Shown: in pieces, positions 25,140 through 37,904 of the stretch | Position numbering within the stretch: position 1 is the stretch's first letter | How the letters are laid out: every line of letters begins with the position of its first letter | DNA from: Phoebastria nigripes | Lineage: Eukaryota; Chordata; Aves; Procellariiformes; Diomedeidae | Length of the DNA: 64,000 nt | Assembly (NCBI GenBank): GCA_035582835.1 | Contig: JAYKAV010002109.1 | Span: 496,001 to 560,000 of the forward strand | Direction: 5' to 3' | Program-made: the position numbers and the translations under genes | The notes under the pieces: generated by a model | Told to the model about the DNA's origin: nothing | What the model saw: the letters and a program-made list of their open reading frames with translations, nothing else | Database searches by the model: none

Positions 25140-25330
25140 CAAGGCTGAGCTCACGTCATCGTGTTTAAAGTGAGTGTTTAATGATTAAGCCTGACCTCCA
25201 AAGGAAGGAGCATGATATATTTAAAAAATTGCGTTAAATGAGACATATTGAAATATTGGTGTTATTTTCAGGAATTGATTGATTTATTTCAGACCACAGT
25301 CGCGATTCTTGGCTTACTGAGATTTTCATT
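25140..25330. promoter_or_regulatory. Candidate conserved non-coding element
   Basis: AT-rich island that begins with a CRE-like TCACGTCATC (25151-25160). It continues with TTTAATGATTAAG and ATTGATTGATTTATT words of homeodomain/TALE type. Enhancer function is inference. Confidence 0.27.
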
Positions 25331-26379
25331 TGATGGTAACAGATCTTTTGTCCAGGATACTTCTCCGTTAGGGTTCGATCCTTCTTTAGGATCAGGATAT
25401 AGACCAAAATCCATCTGTGTGCCTCTAGTGACAGGATCCAGCCTTTCACATACCCTTTCATGCCCCTGCTAGGTCCCCGTGACACTGTTTGCCTACAGAG
25501 CAAAGACAAGTGTCCTACTTCTGTACAAAAGAGCTTTAGATGTAAATCAAGACACAGCCTTTGAAAACCCTGGCTCTGGGGTAGTTCAGCTCTGGGTTAA
25601 GCACAACCTTGGTCAGTTCTAAACTGACTCTTCCCAGTGTGGCTCTAGGGATGGCGAAGGAGCCCTCGCCGTGACACGAAGCATCTCCTTACCCCTCTCA
25701 CTCTACAATCCTGTTCCTTGCTAGTCTGTTTGATATTTTGTCCAGTAATATGTGTCAGTACAAGTATCATCTATTCTTAAAATAGATGCTAGCTAGATGC
25801 CTGCACTGGACAGCCAAAGTCTAATTTTGGAGGTGCTGGGGTGAGAGGGCCACCCTGAGTACCCAAAGCCCAGGTTTGAACTGGCTGGAGTCGCTGAAGG
25901 TGCTGAAGGGTGCCAGGCTGATTTTAATACTGCACAGTGGGTCTTCACCCTGTGAAGAAGGTGGTCCTGCAAAAGGGTTCAGTGAGCATCAGCGTGGTCA
26001 TAACCAAGCGTAGGTGTGGTCCAGCTCATGTCCTCATCTCTGCCTGTGGGTAACAATCAGAGCATTACCTCCACATTAGTTAGGGGAGCCTGAACAGGTC
26101 ATGTACCCCCATGCCAGAGCTGGTCCAGACTGCCATGTCTCTGCAACCGGCTGGTATGCGGTTGCTCACGCAGAGGAATGCGATATTGTATTCATTCCCA
26201 AGAGCAACAGCTCTTTGGGAAGGCTCATACGCAACTGAGGATTCCAGTTGGACATTGTTTTTTATGTGTTCCCAATCCTTGTTGCACAACGGCAATTTCT
26301 CAGGCTGGCGATGACTGGTCAGCCCCCTCCCCGCTCCCGCGCCGACCCCGAGGCACCGCAGACAATGCAGCCCACCGAG

Positions 26380-26560
26380 TTTTATCATCAAGGGAAAACA
26401 CTGGACCACGTTCAAGCAACGCAGAGGCCTTTCTAAGAAACAATTGTTATTATGGACAACAGCTGGGCTCGGAGGAGAGCTTTGCCCGCAGAATTCAGAG
26501 GGAATTGCTCTACCAGGCTGCCATTATTTTATGCCAGATCGATCTTTCAGTTGAAAATAG
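26380..26560. promoter_or_regulatory. Candidate conserved element with a SOX-like palindrome
   Basis: AACAATTGTT at 26439-26448 is a perfect 10-bp palindrome made of two opposed SOX-type cores. It lies in AT-moderate unique sequence that looks conserved-element-like. Function is inferred from the motif only. Confidence 0.27.
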
Positions 26561-27344
26561 GAAGAGATGAAAGCTAGGGAGACAGTGTGGTGACATTCCC
26601 TGTAAAACAAGACCTTGGAGAGTAAAATATGCTGTTTAGTGGCCATTCTTATGCCTTCGCACACAGAGACCACACCAGCTCTTGTCACGCTTTGGAGACG
26701 GACCCAGGGAGCGATGGCAACTTGTGCTCAGCAGACTTTCCTGTCTCTTTGGTTCAAACTGGTATTTGCCTTCCCATCACCCTACCCACGTGCTCGGCCC
26801 CATTTCCCAGACTATTTGTGGAATGAAATATTGTTGCTATCATGGTTTACATGCTAGGAGAGAGGGAATGGAAAAAAAGCGAGGTAGGGAGGGAGGGAAG
26901 CGAGGAGGAAACAAAGACAGCATTGTTATCTCTTCCAAAAAACTGCAGACACTTATTCAAGGCAGAATGACTAGTTGGGGTTGTGGTTTGCTTTTACATA
27001 TGTGTTTAACCTCGTGAAATAGTCAACAGCCTGGAAAGAAAACACCACACTCAAAGGCAGAGGCTGCCCAAGGCTCCCAAACCCTCGGCCTGATTTTCCA
27101 ATTTGGGGCGCTTGGCTGGAGCCCAGCCTCGATCTCTGGGATGCGATGGCTTCTGGATTCAGTGGGGGGAAAGAGTCCCCCATCCCCAGACAAAGGCATC
27201 CTTCCACTGTCCAGCAGGAGCAGCACATTAGGCTTATCAGGCTCCTGTCTTATCAGTTCCTAGCAGATGCTACAAGACNATTTGTCATCCAAACCTTGGC
27301 ATGCTTCACTCCAGCCAAGCAGCCGCAAGAGCCAGAAACTGGGG

Positions 27345-27378
27345 AAAAAAAAGAAAGAAAGAAAGAAAGAAAAAAAAA
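27345..27378 (+). repeat. (GAAA)n microsatellite
   Basis: About four to five GAAA units are flanked by A runs. Confidence 0.95.
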
Positions 27379-27399
27379 GGAGTGGAACAATGCAGCGAA

Positions 27400-28840
27400 A
27401 AAACACAAATTCTGCAACATCTAAATGTGAAAGAGAGAGTGAGCACGCTGTGCTGCCGTGCCAACTTTCCAGGGTTTAGAGCACAATCTTTTCTGTGGTA
27501 CCACCGCTCATGATTAAGTTTGCCTGACACTTCCCATCAGGAGGCTCTGCAGTCACTCGTGCAGAGCTTTGCCAGACTTGAATCAATTGGGCTGAAATTT
27601 CCCATGTTTGGTATCTGCCTGAGGCAGAAGCTGAGGAAACAATCCACTCCACACGGCACAGCCATTTCTGAGAACACGGGTACAGAAAAACACCATGTAT
27701 TGCTATTGAAAAAAAAAGAAAACAACTCAATTTCCAATTATATTTATTTTATCTTATTGAGAAGTCCTTGCTCTGCCATGACGTGGAACAGCTGCTCAGC
27801 ATTTTCCAAGAAGCAGCTCTGGTTGCAGAGATAATGCCTTTTGCTTTTTCTGTGGAAATCTGCCCCAAATTTGATTGATGTGAAGTGCCTCTGAAAAAAA
27901 AATCACAGTTTATGGCTCAGCCAAGGGTATCTCCCTTCCCGTGCAGCCCGCTCCATCCTTTCCCACCTCTTCGCTCCGCGCTGGCTGCAGGAGGGGACAG
28001 GAGCTGGATTCGGGGACGGGCAGAAGCAGCTGGGGACACAGAGTGGAGAGGGGATAGCAGGGAAGAATGAACCCAGGGCTGGGAGCATCATATGAGGAAT
28101 GTGTATTTTAGGGGTGAGAGCGGTGGGAGGAGGATCTGAGACTGGGACCCCGTCGGGGAAACACTGCAGGAGGCGAAGGCTTTTGGAGCAGGACCCAGCA
28201 GGCAGGAGACCCCGAAGAGAGGACCTGACCTGGATGCTGGGGTGCCGACAGGATTGGTACGGACCCCTGCAAAGCATCCCGGGAGGAGGGAGAGCACGGG
28301 GAAATGGATAATGTCCCTTTAACATTTTTGGGTGTAATCAGATTAACCGAAGTGACCGAGCATCATGCCTACTCATTTTTTTCCTTTCTCCATCACACAA
28401 CCCATAGTAAGAGCTATATTTAGCTTTCTCATTGCTAACTACAGGGTGTCAGTGGCTTCTTTTTTCCCCTCCAGTGATTCAGCCGAGTGCAATTGTTCAT
28501 TCAAGTGGAAGTAGGGAAATGTAGACACAGCACGGAGGGGTGCTGGGCCCGTCCCCTCCCGCAGCCCTGCCCGCGCTCCTGCCTTGGAGAGGAGCCGTTG
28601 CCTTTGCCTGGCTCCCGTTTTGCCTCCCCCAGCTCTGGAGCCCCCTGCTTGGAGGCTGATGATCGCAGGCTTGGCTCTGAGCCTCCTGCACGGACGCGCT
28701 GCCACGTGGCTCGTCCCTCTGCACCGGGCCACGGTGGGGACGACCATGGCGGCGTCAGCTGGAGATGCTGAGAATCGGGCAGAGCAGGGCTTTGGAGTCA
28801 TTCTCACTCATTTTGATGAGAAATTCCGTCCTGAACTCGA
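27400..28840. other. Non-coding block
   Basis: Positions 27480-27720 have wording that resembles an old dispersed repeat, but I cannot name it. Positions 27700-27760 are AT-rich. Positions 27930-28310 and 28540-28760 are GC-rich unique DNA with overlapping open frames on both strands and no recognisable protein. No gene is called. Confidence 0.45.
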
Positions 28841-28970
28841 GGAAATCCTCACTAACTAAATTTTCGTTGAAATCATTATGTTTCCACAAAAGGTTTTGAT
28901 TTCCATGCATCAGCATTTTTCAACAACAACAACAAAAAAACCCGCTTTGTTGAAAAATTCCTCCTCCACT
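28840..28970. repeat. AT-rich, partly self-complementary segment, possible repeat
   Basis: The segment is built from TTTTCGTTGAAA-, GGTTTTGATTT- and TTTTTCAAC-type words that are partly complementary to one another, ending in a short (CAA)n run at 28920-28936. Related wording occurs near 48750-48790 and 59280-59330. It may belong to a dispersed family, but the in-window similarity is weaker than for the 18036/24497 pair. Confidence 0.3.
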
Positions 28971-31900
28971 GAAAGGAGATCGCCCAGCTCCGCCGCGTGC
29001 CCTTCCCAGGCAGAAAGCCCCGGCTGAGCCACGGCAGCCGGGCGATGGCAGGGCTGGGCTGGCACCTGCCCTTCCCATGCCCCACATTTCAGGGACCAGA
29101 GACCTAACGCCATCGCATCAGAGATTGCCTAATTGTTTTACCCTCATTAATATTTGCTGGGGATGCCTAGCAAACCCCTGAACTGCAGAAGCCCCGGTTT
29201 GCAGCGCTTGAGGGAAAGCAACTTCAGCTTGAATAACTCCAGCTTATGTGCTGGGACCACTGACCATATGGGGCTGTGGCCATTTGCGCGTTTTAATCTG
29301 AATCCAGGAAAGAGAGAGGCGGGCAAAGGAATGACTCTGCGTCTTACACACACTGGGAAAATAAAAAGGGACAGAAATGCCTGCCCATCAGATTTCCCCC
29401 CCCCTTTCCTGCCCCTTCTGCAGCTGGGGAAACCGCTGCAGCTTCAGAGGCCATTTGGAGCCGGCTGTGCGGACGCAGGCTTTTGGAAACGTGCAATTAC
29501 ATCCACAGGCGTCTCCTCGTAGCTTAAGCAGGTTTAATATTACAGGCAGGCACAGGAAATCTTGGCCCTTTTTTCTTTTCTTTCTTAAATTATTTTTTAA
29601 ACACGCTCCCAGTAAAGTTAATGAATCACTCCCAAAAACGAGGCTTTTATTAGGGTCTGCAATTCGGCACAGATTTCTTTTCCTTTCCTGTGGCAGAAAG
29701 ATGCCAATTAAATAAAAATCTTTGTTTGAAACNTATTGCTATTGCTGTATTAGGGTTTTATCCCCACACAATTAAAAAAAAGAACAAACACCATTTTCCT
29801 TTTGTTTAGGGTGGTCACGAACAACCACTCAACCAAAACCCAGCCCAAAGTCCTGTCCCACAGACAGGCCACTGCTGTAAAGTTTGTTTTCCTCTGCTGT
29901 GGTCCCATTAGCGTTCACCAGCTCCCACTTATCCAACAACCCACCGCCCGCGCTGGGCTGACCCCTCCCTGCAGCATCCCATGGGCTTCCTCCTGCTCAT
30001 GTCCCAGGATGGGGATCCCAGCACTCGGAGAGCCCTTCCTGGTCCCATAGCCCCAGTTCCCAGCAGGGACATCACCCCTAATCTCTGTTATTTCATCCAG
30101 TTTTTGCTGTCTGCCCACAGGGGTAAATGGGACACAGCCCAGGCTTCTGGTCTTTGAAGGGGTGGGAAAGCCATCGCTGATGGTTGCCACCACCTCCGGG
30201 TTTGCAATAACACGATTCCTTTTGAAAATCTGAATGAGAATCATGCTAGTTTTATTAAAAAGTAGAAAAAAAACCCCCAAGTTTCCCCTTTCCCCCTCTC
30301 CCCAGCTGCATACCAGCAGCCAGCAGGTGTGTGTCAATCGGCCGGCCTCGGAGATTTACAACCTGTTCCAGGATTTCTCGGCCAGGCTTCAGTTGTGGAA
30401 GTATTTTCTGCTCACAAACAAAGGAGCTGTAGCGAGGGGGCCCCGAGGGACACAACAACCGGAGATGAAAAAACAAACGCATCCTTCCCTAATGTGATTA
30501 AAACAAAAAAAAAACCCATTGAAGCAACGGGCTCCGGCTGGCCAAGGGGATGACTTAGAGCTCTTTGCTGCTTCTTCCCCTTCCCCACCTGGCCCCCTCC
30601 CTCCCGGGCAGGAGCAGGAGGGGTGCAGGAGGGGATGGGGGGGTCGCATCCCCCTTGGTCTCCCATCACCCGGCCGCTGCCAAGCTCCACGCACGGCCAG
30701 CGACCCGATTCCCTGCGTTTCAGCAGTTTTCGTTAAAAATAGATCAAAGCTGTGGCCGAGGAAAAGCCACAGGAAGCGGCTTGGATTGCCCTGGTCCCTC
30801 GCTCCTCCACCCCACGCTTCGGCACAGGCTGAAGCCCAGAAGTTACTCCTGGGGTTGTTTTCCACGAGGGGATGATGACTGTCTCCTTCCTCCCCACCCA
30901 CTCGTGCCCAGCCCCCTGTGCTGCATCCACACAGGGGGGGTCCCCCGGCTTTGGTCTCTTGGCTTTGCTCTCCCGGCTTTGCTCTCCCCACTTTGCCCTT
31001 ATCAAGCCAATTTTCAGAAGAAGACATGGGCAACATCTTTGATGCTTTATTAGTGGGACCCTTCTGTTGGGAGCAATTTGAAGCAGGGAGAGAAAAAAAA
31101 TCACTATCATTTGTTCCTCTGATACGGATATGTAACCTGCATTTCTGTGCGTGGCAGGAGCAGTGTGTCCCGGGCACGGGCTCCTTCCCCAGCGTGCTGC
31201 AAAGCTGCTGTGGGAGATGTTGCAGAGAGAGCAGAGGTCTGGAGGGACCTGCAGATGAGNGCTGCATTTGCTGGGGCAACAAAGGGCATCCACTCCCTGC
31301 CCAGCTGAATCCGGCCCTCGGAGATGCTCCACAAGAGCGTACCAGGACGGCTGCTCTGGAGGAGCCATCTGCCACAGACACATCGTGTTAACGCTCCTCG
31401 TCCCCAGCAAGGGTGCTGCTTCCCAGTGTAATCTTGGTGTGTGTTGGAATTAATAGCAATNCTCACTTGGAGCATTAGACTTGAAACACGTATGGCAGCG
31501 TAATCCTTGTGGGGTCAGGGATCCGGTAAGTGCACAAACACCCTAACTCTCATGAACGTACTGGGGGGAAGAGGAGGCAAGAAGAGGGTTGGTGGTACCT
31601 ACAGGTGTCTGTCAGGGGGAGAACGGTCACACACAAAGATGCAGGGCAAAACCAGAAGCATTAGGGTGAGAACAAGTCAGGAAAATCTTAGCTTAGACAA
31701 ACAAAAATGACGTAAGAGTGAGATAATTAGGCTGGAGGCTCCTCTGCCAAAGGAAATACTGGAAGTCCCACTCGTTGGACTTCATCAGAGCTAGGCGGGG
31801 CGAAACCCCAGGGGGACGCGCTGGGGACGTTCCTGCTTTGGCAGGCACCGCCGATTGACAGTAGCTCCTGTCCCGACGGCCCCGCCACGTGTAACGAGGT

Positions 31901-33870
31901 GACACCATGGCCTGACAGATGTGGACTCCGTCCCCTCGACCGGCTGCCCCTGCCTCCCTGCGCAGCCTGGCACACGGCGAGGCCGGCGCCGTGGATGGAG
32001 CGGCAGTAGCGTGCACACAGCTGTGCACATCTGGAAGAGGCTCTTCCAGCGCGACTTCCTTGCCAGCAGCCAACCATTTTGGAAGAGCCCCACCGCCAGC
32101 TGCTCTGACAGAAGGGAGAGGGAAAGCGTTGGCTGGAGGCGTTTGCAAGGGGCTGGCGCGCGCGCTGGGAGCTGGAGCAATGGTGTGCAACAGTTCCTGC
32201 GCACCCAGCTCCCAGGATCTGCGGGTTCGGCTCCAACGCCATCATGTTGCACCAGCCAGCCACTCCCCGATGAACAGAAATGACAGAGAAGTCTCCCGGC
32301 CCCCGGCGAGCCCCACAGCCTCCCCATGAGCTGCTCACCAGCCCTTTTCAGCAGCAGTCTCTGCTGGTGGTACTCAAGTGTGAAAGGAAACGCGTGACTA
32401 AGAGCTGGAGGAACAGACTGGGAGTGCTACTGTAACTCAAGGAGCCAAAATTCATGTTTCCCATATGGGCTGTGAATGAGCACCCTGGTATATGGCTTGG
32501 GAGCATGAATTCCTGATCTCCCGAGCCTCAACTTGTCCAACAGTGCCAGAAGAGCCGCAAAAGGAGCAGGGTCTCAGCATCACCAGGGTAAGATGATCTC
32601 TGGAGACGGTGGAAGAGGAGCCTGAGCTGCCAATGCAGAAGCGCTCTGCTCTCCTTCTTCCCACCCACGGCTGGACCCCGTTATCTGACCCTCTGAAGCA
32701 CCAGCCCTGGCTGTCCCCGAACAAGCAGAGCTTTGTCCAATGTGTTTACTGCAGTCAAGAGATTAAACCAAAGGAAACAAAGCAGCTCAAAGGCTTAAGG
32801 CCGTGACTCACGCAGAGGGCTTCCCAGGCCNTCTTCACTCGGCACATTGCTCTGTCCCAAATGAAAAATGACTAAGTCAAAATAAATAAATAAAAGTCAA
32901 TAAATNTTGTGCAGCAGAGATGGTGAGTGACTGGGGAATAGAAAAACCTGTTCAAACAGAGCAGCATATTCTAGGCAGAAAATTCAATGTCACGTTCCTG
33001 AGCTGAGTGGGGACACTATGGAGAGAGGAAGAGAAATAAATATACATTTCCCAACTACGTGACATGGCTTCCAGAAAGCATCAGCTGGTAGTGGTGAGGT
33101 TTGCACTTAGGGCTGCTGTGCATCGGGGCTGGGTTTGCAGGGCAAAGAGAGGGGAGCCAGGCAGGTAGCAAAGATGAGTGAGCTCAGGCACACTCGGATG
33201 AGCGTGTTCCCATCGCAGCTTGCGGGCAGGGTTTCAGGGCAGGCAAACTAGCTGTCGCTGCAGAAGAGACTCCATGGGCTTTCATCCTTTGTCTCCTGTG
33301 AGCCAGAAGTTGGGGAATATTTGGTGACCTCTGTGCTGGTCTTAGAGTTGTTTCCACAGAGCTGCAGCCTCACCAGCAATAGCAGGACACTACTCTGTCC
33401 CCTCTGGACCTTGGACCCACACAGAACCGTGCCCTCCAACTGGGAACAGCCTCTGAGAGCTGGTCCTGCATAGGTTGTTATGCAGATGAAGGATGATGTG
33501 AAGTTGAAGATGAGCCTGCCTTGCAACCAGGGGTTAAATGGACATAAACCTCCTGCCAGTATTCAGCACATCATGCCCACATATTCCCCAGGGACATCTC
33601 CCACAGAGCCCATCTCCACCCCAGTTATCACCCCTGCGCCCCACGTGAGCATGAGAAATACACGTAGGGTGGAAGAAAGACCCACAGCGGAGCCCTGTGA
33701 ACCTGAAGCTGTTATGCTGTAAAGCCCCTGAGGTGAAAGCTTTTTTTTTGCCCGAGGTGACTTGATTTCTCCTCAGTCTTGGACCCAGCTGACAGTGAGA
33801 ACTGCGGTGTCTGGAAGAGGGCTGGAGAGAGAAGGAAGCTATCAGCAGAAGGAAGCGGTTGCAGCAATAG
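28970..33870. other. Non-coding block, mostly GC-rich
   Basis: The longest open frame in the window (330 codons, minus strand, 30389-31381) lies here. It contains an N, overlaps a 225-codon frame on the same strand and frames on the other strand, and resembles no known protein. An AT-rich island lies at 29500-29790. Positions 31860-32330 are GC-rich with overlapping frames on both strands. Positions 32850-33060 are AT-richer unique DNA. No gene is supportable. Confidence 0.5.
29500..29790. promoter_or_regulatory. Candidate conserved non-coding element
   Basis: About 290 bp of AT-rich complex sequence between GC-rich flanks, with TTTAATATTA, AAAGTTAATGAATCA and CCAATTAAATAAAA words. Enhancer function is inference. 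Confidence 0.28.
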
Positions 33871-33879
33871 CAAGCATTA

Positions 33880-33995
33880 AGGCACTAATGAGACAAAGTA
33901 GAGCTGGCCTGTCTTGTACAGAAGGTTGGACGGCGTAATCTAATGGTCCCTTTGGCCTTACAATTTGTGAAACTGTTTCATTCTGGTAGATAGTT
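33880..33995 (+). mobile_element. CR1-type LINE relic, extreme 3' end
   Basis: The block 'agaaggttggacggcgtaat' (33919-33938), followed by CTAATGGTCCCTTTGGCCTTAC and then AATTTGTGAAACTG, follows the typical 3' terminus of old sauropsid CR1 copies, which end in repeated short words of the TCTATGAA type. Only the last hundred or so bases are recognisable, as expected for 5'-truncated CR1 copies. Confidence 0.65.
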
Positions 33996-33999
33996 GGCT

Positions 34000-36900
34000 C
34001 TGGCTTTAAATCATCCTCTGCAATCCAACAGCAAAAAGCTGGGAAAAACAAAGACTTTTGGAACTGCACCAAAAAGCTGTTGGAGTTGTTTCTGATAGCA
34101 TCGTTGGGCCAAGCCCTGCAGCCCTCCTCGCCCCGCTTGCTGTTGGTGAGGTTTTGATTTCAGCCTGGCTCCCTGGAGAGCAGGGGACTTTGCCCCCGCA
34201 TGCATGGACAGCACGATCTGGGATCTTAAGAGAGGAATTTAGCAAGCAGCCCCGCGATGCCCCTGTTGTGATGCGTGCATTGATGGGTTTGGACGGAGGC
34301 GCTTTCCTCGCCTGAATCCNGCCCCATTTCCCTGACAGTTGGAGTAATAGAGTCCAACCCTTCGGGCCACGGGCCAGCAAAGTGTATTGTTTTAAGACGA
34401 TCAACTGTTGCATGCTTCTTTCCCCCCGCTGACTGGCGTAACAAAGCTTCTGCGAGAGCACACAGGGCAGTGTGTGTGCGCGGGCTGAAAGGGAAGGAGA
34501 ACTCGGAAGTGGGCTCTTGATAGTCTTTTCTGGTCTCAGGACTCCTTGTTTGGATGCCAAGACAAACAAATAAATCATATTCAAAGGCATCTGCCCACAA
34601 TAGTGCTGAAGTCAGAAAAACATAAAAGAGGGGAGCTGAGATCAGGGGTCAGGATTCCTGTTAGACACAACAGCTTTGCTCAGTGCTTTCATTTCGTTTT
34701 ACTGCCTCTTCTGCTGCCGTTCGGGCAAGAGCGATTATTTATTTTGTAGCCTTTCTTTGGCCTGTTTTTCCAATAGGAATCTGTGATATGCTTACAAAAT
34801 TCCCTGGCACAGCTCGCCGGTGGGGACTGTCTGCTGTGGGCAGCCTCTTCAGCCCTTTGAAGAGCGCTTACACGCTGCCAGTGAGTCAGCACGTGCAAAA
34901 GCCGTCGCATCCTGGTTTCTCAAGCACGTTTCCTCCAGTTGCTTTCCAAATTGCTTTTCATGGGGGTCAATCTAGCCATCACAAGAAGGCAGTCACTTCT
35001 GTGACAGATATTTAAAAGCAACTGCGTTTAGCAACCTGGAGCAGAAAGGGAGTAAGAACACAAAATGCAGAGACGGGGGCTTCTCTGGGGGATGCTATTT
35101 TTACCCCAGGTAAGATTTAATGAGGACAATGATAAGTGTCATTTTCCCTGGAGAAAGACAAAACATAACAGTCTCTTTAAAACCAATAAGTGACTATTTG
35201 ATATTAATATCTCTGCACAAGAAGCCTGGCTTGTTGCTGCCGATTGAGGGGGAAAGCGGCTGCCAGCGACTCCCTGCAGCTGAGGGACCTTCCGCAGAGG
35301 TCTCCGATGCTCAGGCTGGTCCCACTCAGCCCCGAGGCCCCATCGAGCCTGGCTGGTGGGGTCCGGGGAACCCAGCCTCGGGGTGCTGGCAGGGTTTCAG
35401 AAGGGCCTGCTGGGGTGGGGGACAAGGGGGGGCTCAGGCTTGTCATTGCCAGGCGGACGGCAGTGGCAGCAAAGAGAAATTCAGCACGTCAGCTCTCAGC
35501 CCCAGACTCCGAGTTTGCAAGAGCTTCTCTGTAAGGGGCTCGGGGAAATGACTGAAATCAGCTAGGTCATTTCTCAACGCTCGGAGAGGCCAAAAGCACC
35601 TAANTGGGAACTGATCTCAGCTGTTTGTTTGCCAGGACTCAGACCAAAAAAAGCTCCATCTGAATTAAAAAAGAAAAAAAAAAGGAATTTCCTTCTCCTG
35701 ATGGTTTGGATTGTTTCTTAATGTTATTTTAATGTAGGTCTGTTTGGTGTTTATTTGGAGCTTAAGGTGGTGGAAAATAAGCCGTGTGTCAGCTCTGATG
35801 CTGATGGAGCTGGGCATCTGCTGAAGATGAACACCATTAACGGCGAGCGAGGCACCCACTGGGAGAAGTGAAATGTTTGTTACCTGAACTTGATTTCCTT
35901 GTAGTGGACCCATTAGTCCCAGACACCAAATAGCTGGGAGGAAAGCTGCTCAGCCTCCGGGTCGCTTGCAGAGTGTTGGCTTTGGCTTTCTGCTGCTCCT
36001 TGTGCAGGGCTGGCCGGCCAAGGCACGTGCCCTCCTGCCGGCTCCCTGCCTGGATGCCGGGAGCGTTCCCAGCAGCCGGGGTAATGAACAAGGAATAGCA
36101 AGTAACTTGCCTTCTCCTCCAAATTTTCAGGCAAATTATTACTCATGCAAAAATCTGACAGAGTTTTGGGACCTGTCAATGTTTTAATAAATCCCCAGTG
36201 ACTGTCTCACTATTCACAAAGAGCAAGTAACAGGATCCCATAAATCACAGCAAAACAAACTCAGCACTTTGGGTCAGGAAAATATTGAGAAATCTGTGGG
36301 TTTTACTCTAATCCTCCCATGGCAGGGGCCCTGGAAATGCACTTTTTTTCTGCATCCTTCTGGCTTTGACACTAACTTCCTATTCCAGCCGACATCTTGC
36401 CAGGCTCAGCAGCGTGCGCGGGCATTCGAGGTACAGCACAGCACCGCAGGGAGCAGGGAGAACTCCCCTGGGATGTGGTGAGCCTGGCACTCATCCCAGC
36501 CAGAGAGGAGTTTGCCCCATGGGTCTTATCTTCTGGGCTTACACCTACTGCTTGCTGCTGCACAGCGACCCGTAGACCACTTCAGAATTTTATGGAGCTG
36601 GGAAGGGGTAAGGGTTTGTCTGTGATGCTGCTCCCTGCTTCGGGCTCCGGACTTCTGACCTCTGAGCATCCCACCAGGACATCACCCGGGAGGGACCCTG
36701 CTGCTCCAGGGAGCGAGGCTTTGAATCTGCCTCCAGCAACGGGGCCTTTCATCTGCTGTCGCATCTTTGTTTTGCAGAGAGACAGGATTTGGGTTTGGTT
36801 GTTTTTGGTTTTTTTTTGCACCAGCAACACATCTGAGCACTGAACTCTCTGGGGTTTAGGGTGGCTGCAATCCTGCGGTGGCTTGTCAGGCCCCCGGCCA

Positions 36901-37363
36901 ATGCAGGCTGTCCTTGGCAAGTGAGGAGGCAACACATGGCAGAGAGGCTGCCCTTCCCGCAGNGGAGGCAGTGAGGAGTCAGCCCTGATGTGTGGTCCTG
37001 ACTTGTCAGCAAACCAGCTCCAGACCTCCTACCTGCCAGGAACATCTGCTGGCCAGAGGAGCCCGGGTCCTGGCAGCGCTGCGAAGGGACGGTGCCATCC
37101 GAGCAGAGGGGAAAGCAGCCGAAAACAACGGGACAGATGGGACAGAACAGAGCACAACCGAAAAAGGGAAAGAAGAGACGGGAAAGGGGCAGGAACCCTG
37201 GTGCTCTGGATTTCGTGCTTGCAAAGCCAAATTGCCATGGGGTACTATGCAATGGACGAAGTAACCAGCTGATGGAGATGTAGCGTCCAGGCAGATGCCT
37301 CCAGCATGCCTCTCCCATCCCACTTCCACCCTGCTGGCACCCTCAGGGTGTGACCAAGGGAGA
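34000..37363. other. Non-coding block
   Basis: Unique sequence with no supportable gene. AT-richer stretches at 34590-34800, 35100-35240 and 35690-35840 could be conserved non-coding DNA. A-rich and T-rich runs lie near 35663-35685 and 36806-36817. The GC-rich parts produce open frames on both strands without recognisable products. Confidence 0.45.
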
Positions 37364-37675
37364 GGGACATGGCCGGCCACCCGTCTCCTGGGACATGGCC
37401 ATCCCTCCTCCTGGGACATGGCCACCCATCTCCTGGGACATGGCCACCCTCCTCCTGGGACATGGCCACCCTTCTCCTGGGACATGGCCACCCATCTCCT
37501 GGGACATGGCCACCCTCCTCCTGGGACATGGCCACCCTTCTCCTGGGACATGGCCACCCATCTCCTGGGACATGGCCACCCTCCTCCTGGGACATGGCCA
37601 CCCATCTCTGGGACATGGCTACCCTCCTCCGGGGACATGGCCACCCTTCTCCGGGGACATGGCCACCCTTCCCCT
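37364..37675 (+). repeat. 22-bp minisatellite, 14 copies, with 66-bp higher-order pattern
   Basis: The unit is GGGACATGGCC followed by an 11-bp variable half. Fourteen units are present: 26 bp, 23 bp, eight of 22 bp (37413-37588), one of 21 bp and three of 22 bp. The variable half has three versions: ACCCATCTCCT (A), ACCCTCCTCCT (B) and ACCCTTCTCCT (C). From 37413 to 37588 they run A-B-C-A-B-C-A-B, a 66-bp higher-order repeat. The unit has no stop codon in any frame, so long open frames appear on both strands. They are artefacts of the repeat, not genes. Confidence 0.97.
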
Positions 37676-37904
37676 GGGATGGACACAGCCCTGCATGCCC
37701 CACGCTCTGCCTGTCCAGCACCTCTGGAGCAGACACACTCAGCAGAAGGGCCTGAGGGCTTTGCAGCGTGTGTGACGGGACTGAAACACCATCACCAGCT
37801 GTATTTTTCTGGGCTAGATTTCTATTTAGGAAAGGCTTGACGACCTGGGAGTCGGGACACCGGTGTGCGCTCTGACCAGCTCCCCACCACCCCCCAGGCT
37901 CCCT

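Larger units (their letters stand above)
24700..27340. other. Non-coding block with two AT-rich islands
   Basis: GC-rich DNA at 24700-25080 precedes AT-rich islands at 25140-25330 and 26380-26560. The stretch 25500-26100 is unique sequence in which I see nothing specific. Positions 26855-26915 are purine-rich (GGGA/GAGG). No exon is called. Confidence 0.5.

Noticed and set aside
25365..25395. GGTTCGATCC word resembling a tRNA B box
   Set aside because: No A box, acceptor stem or cloverleaf could be arranged around it.
28584..28859. 91-codon plus-strand frame with a hydrophobic stretch and acidic C-terminus
   Set aside because: No recognisable family, no splice sites, and an opposite-strand frame of 122 codons overlaps it.
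30389..31381. 330-codon open frame on the minus strand, the longest in the window
   Set aside because: It lies in GC-rich DNA, contains an N, overlaps other open frames on both strands, has a proline/glycine/serine-rich composition of no recognisable family, and has no splice or promoter context.
37845..37900. Possible MIR or tRNA-derived SINE wording (GACCTGGGAGTCGGGACACC)
   Set aside because: Only scattered similarity to the SINE consensus, with no second diagnostic block in order.
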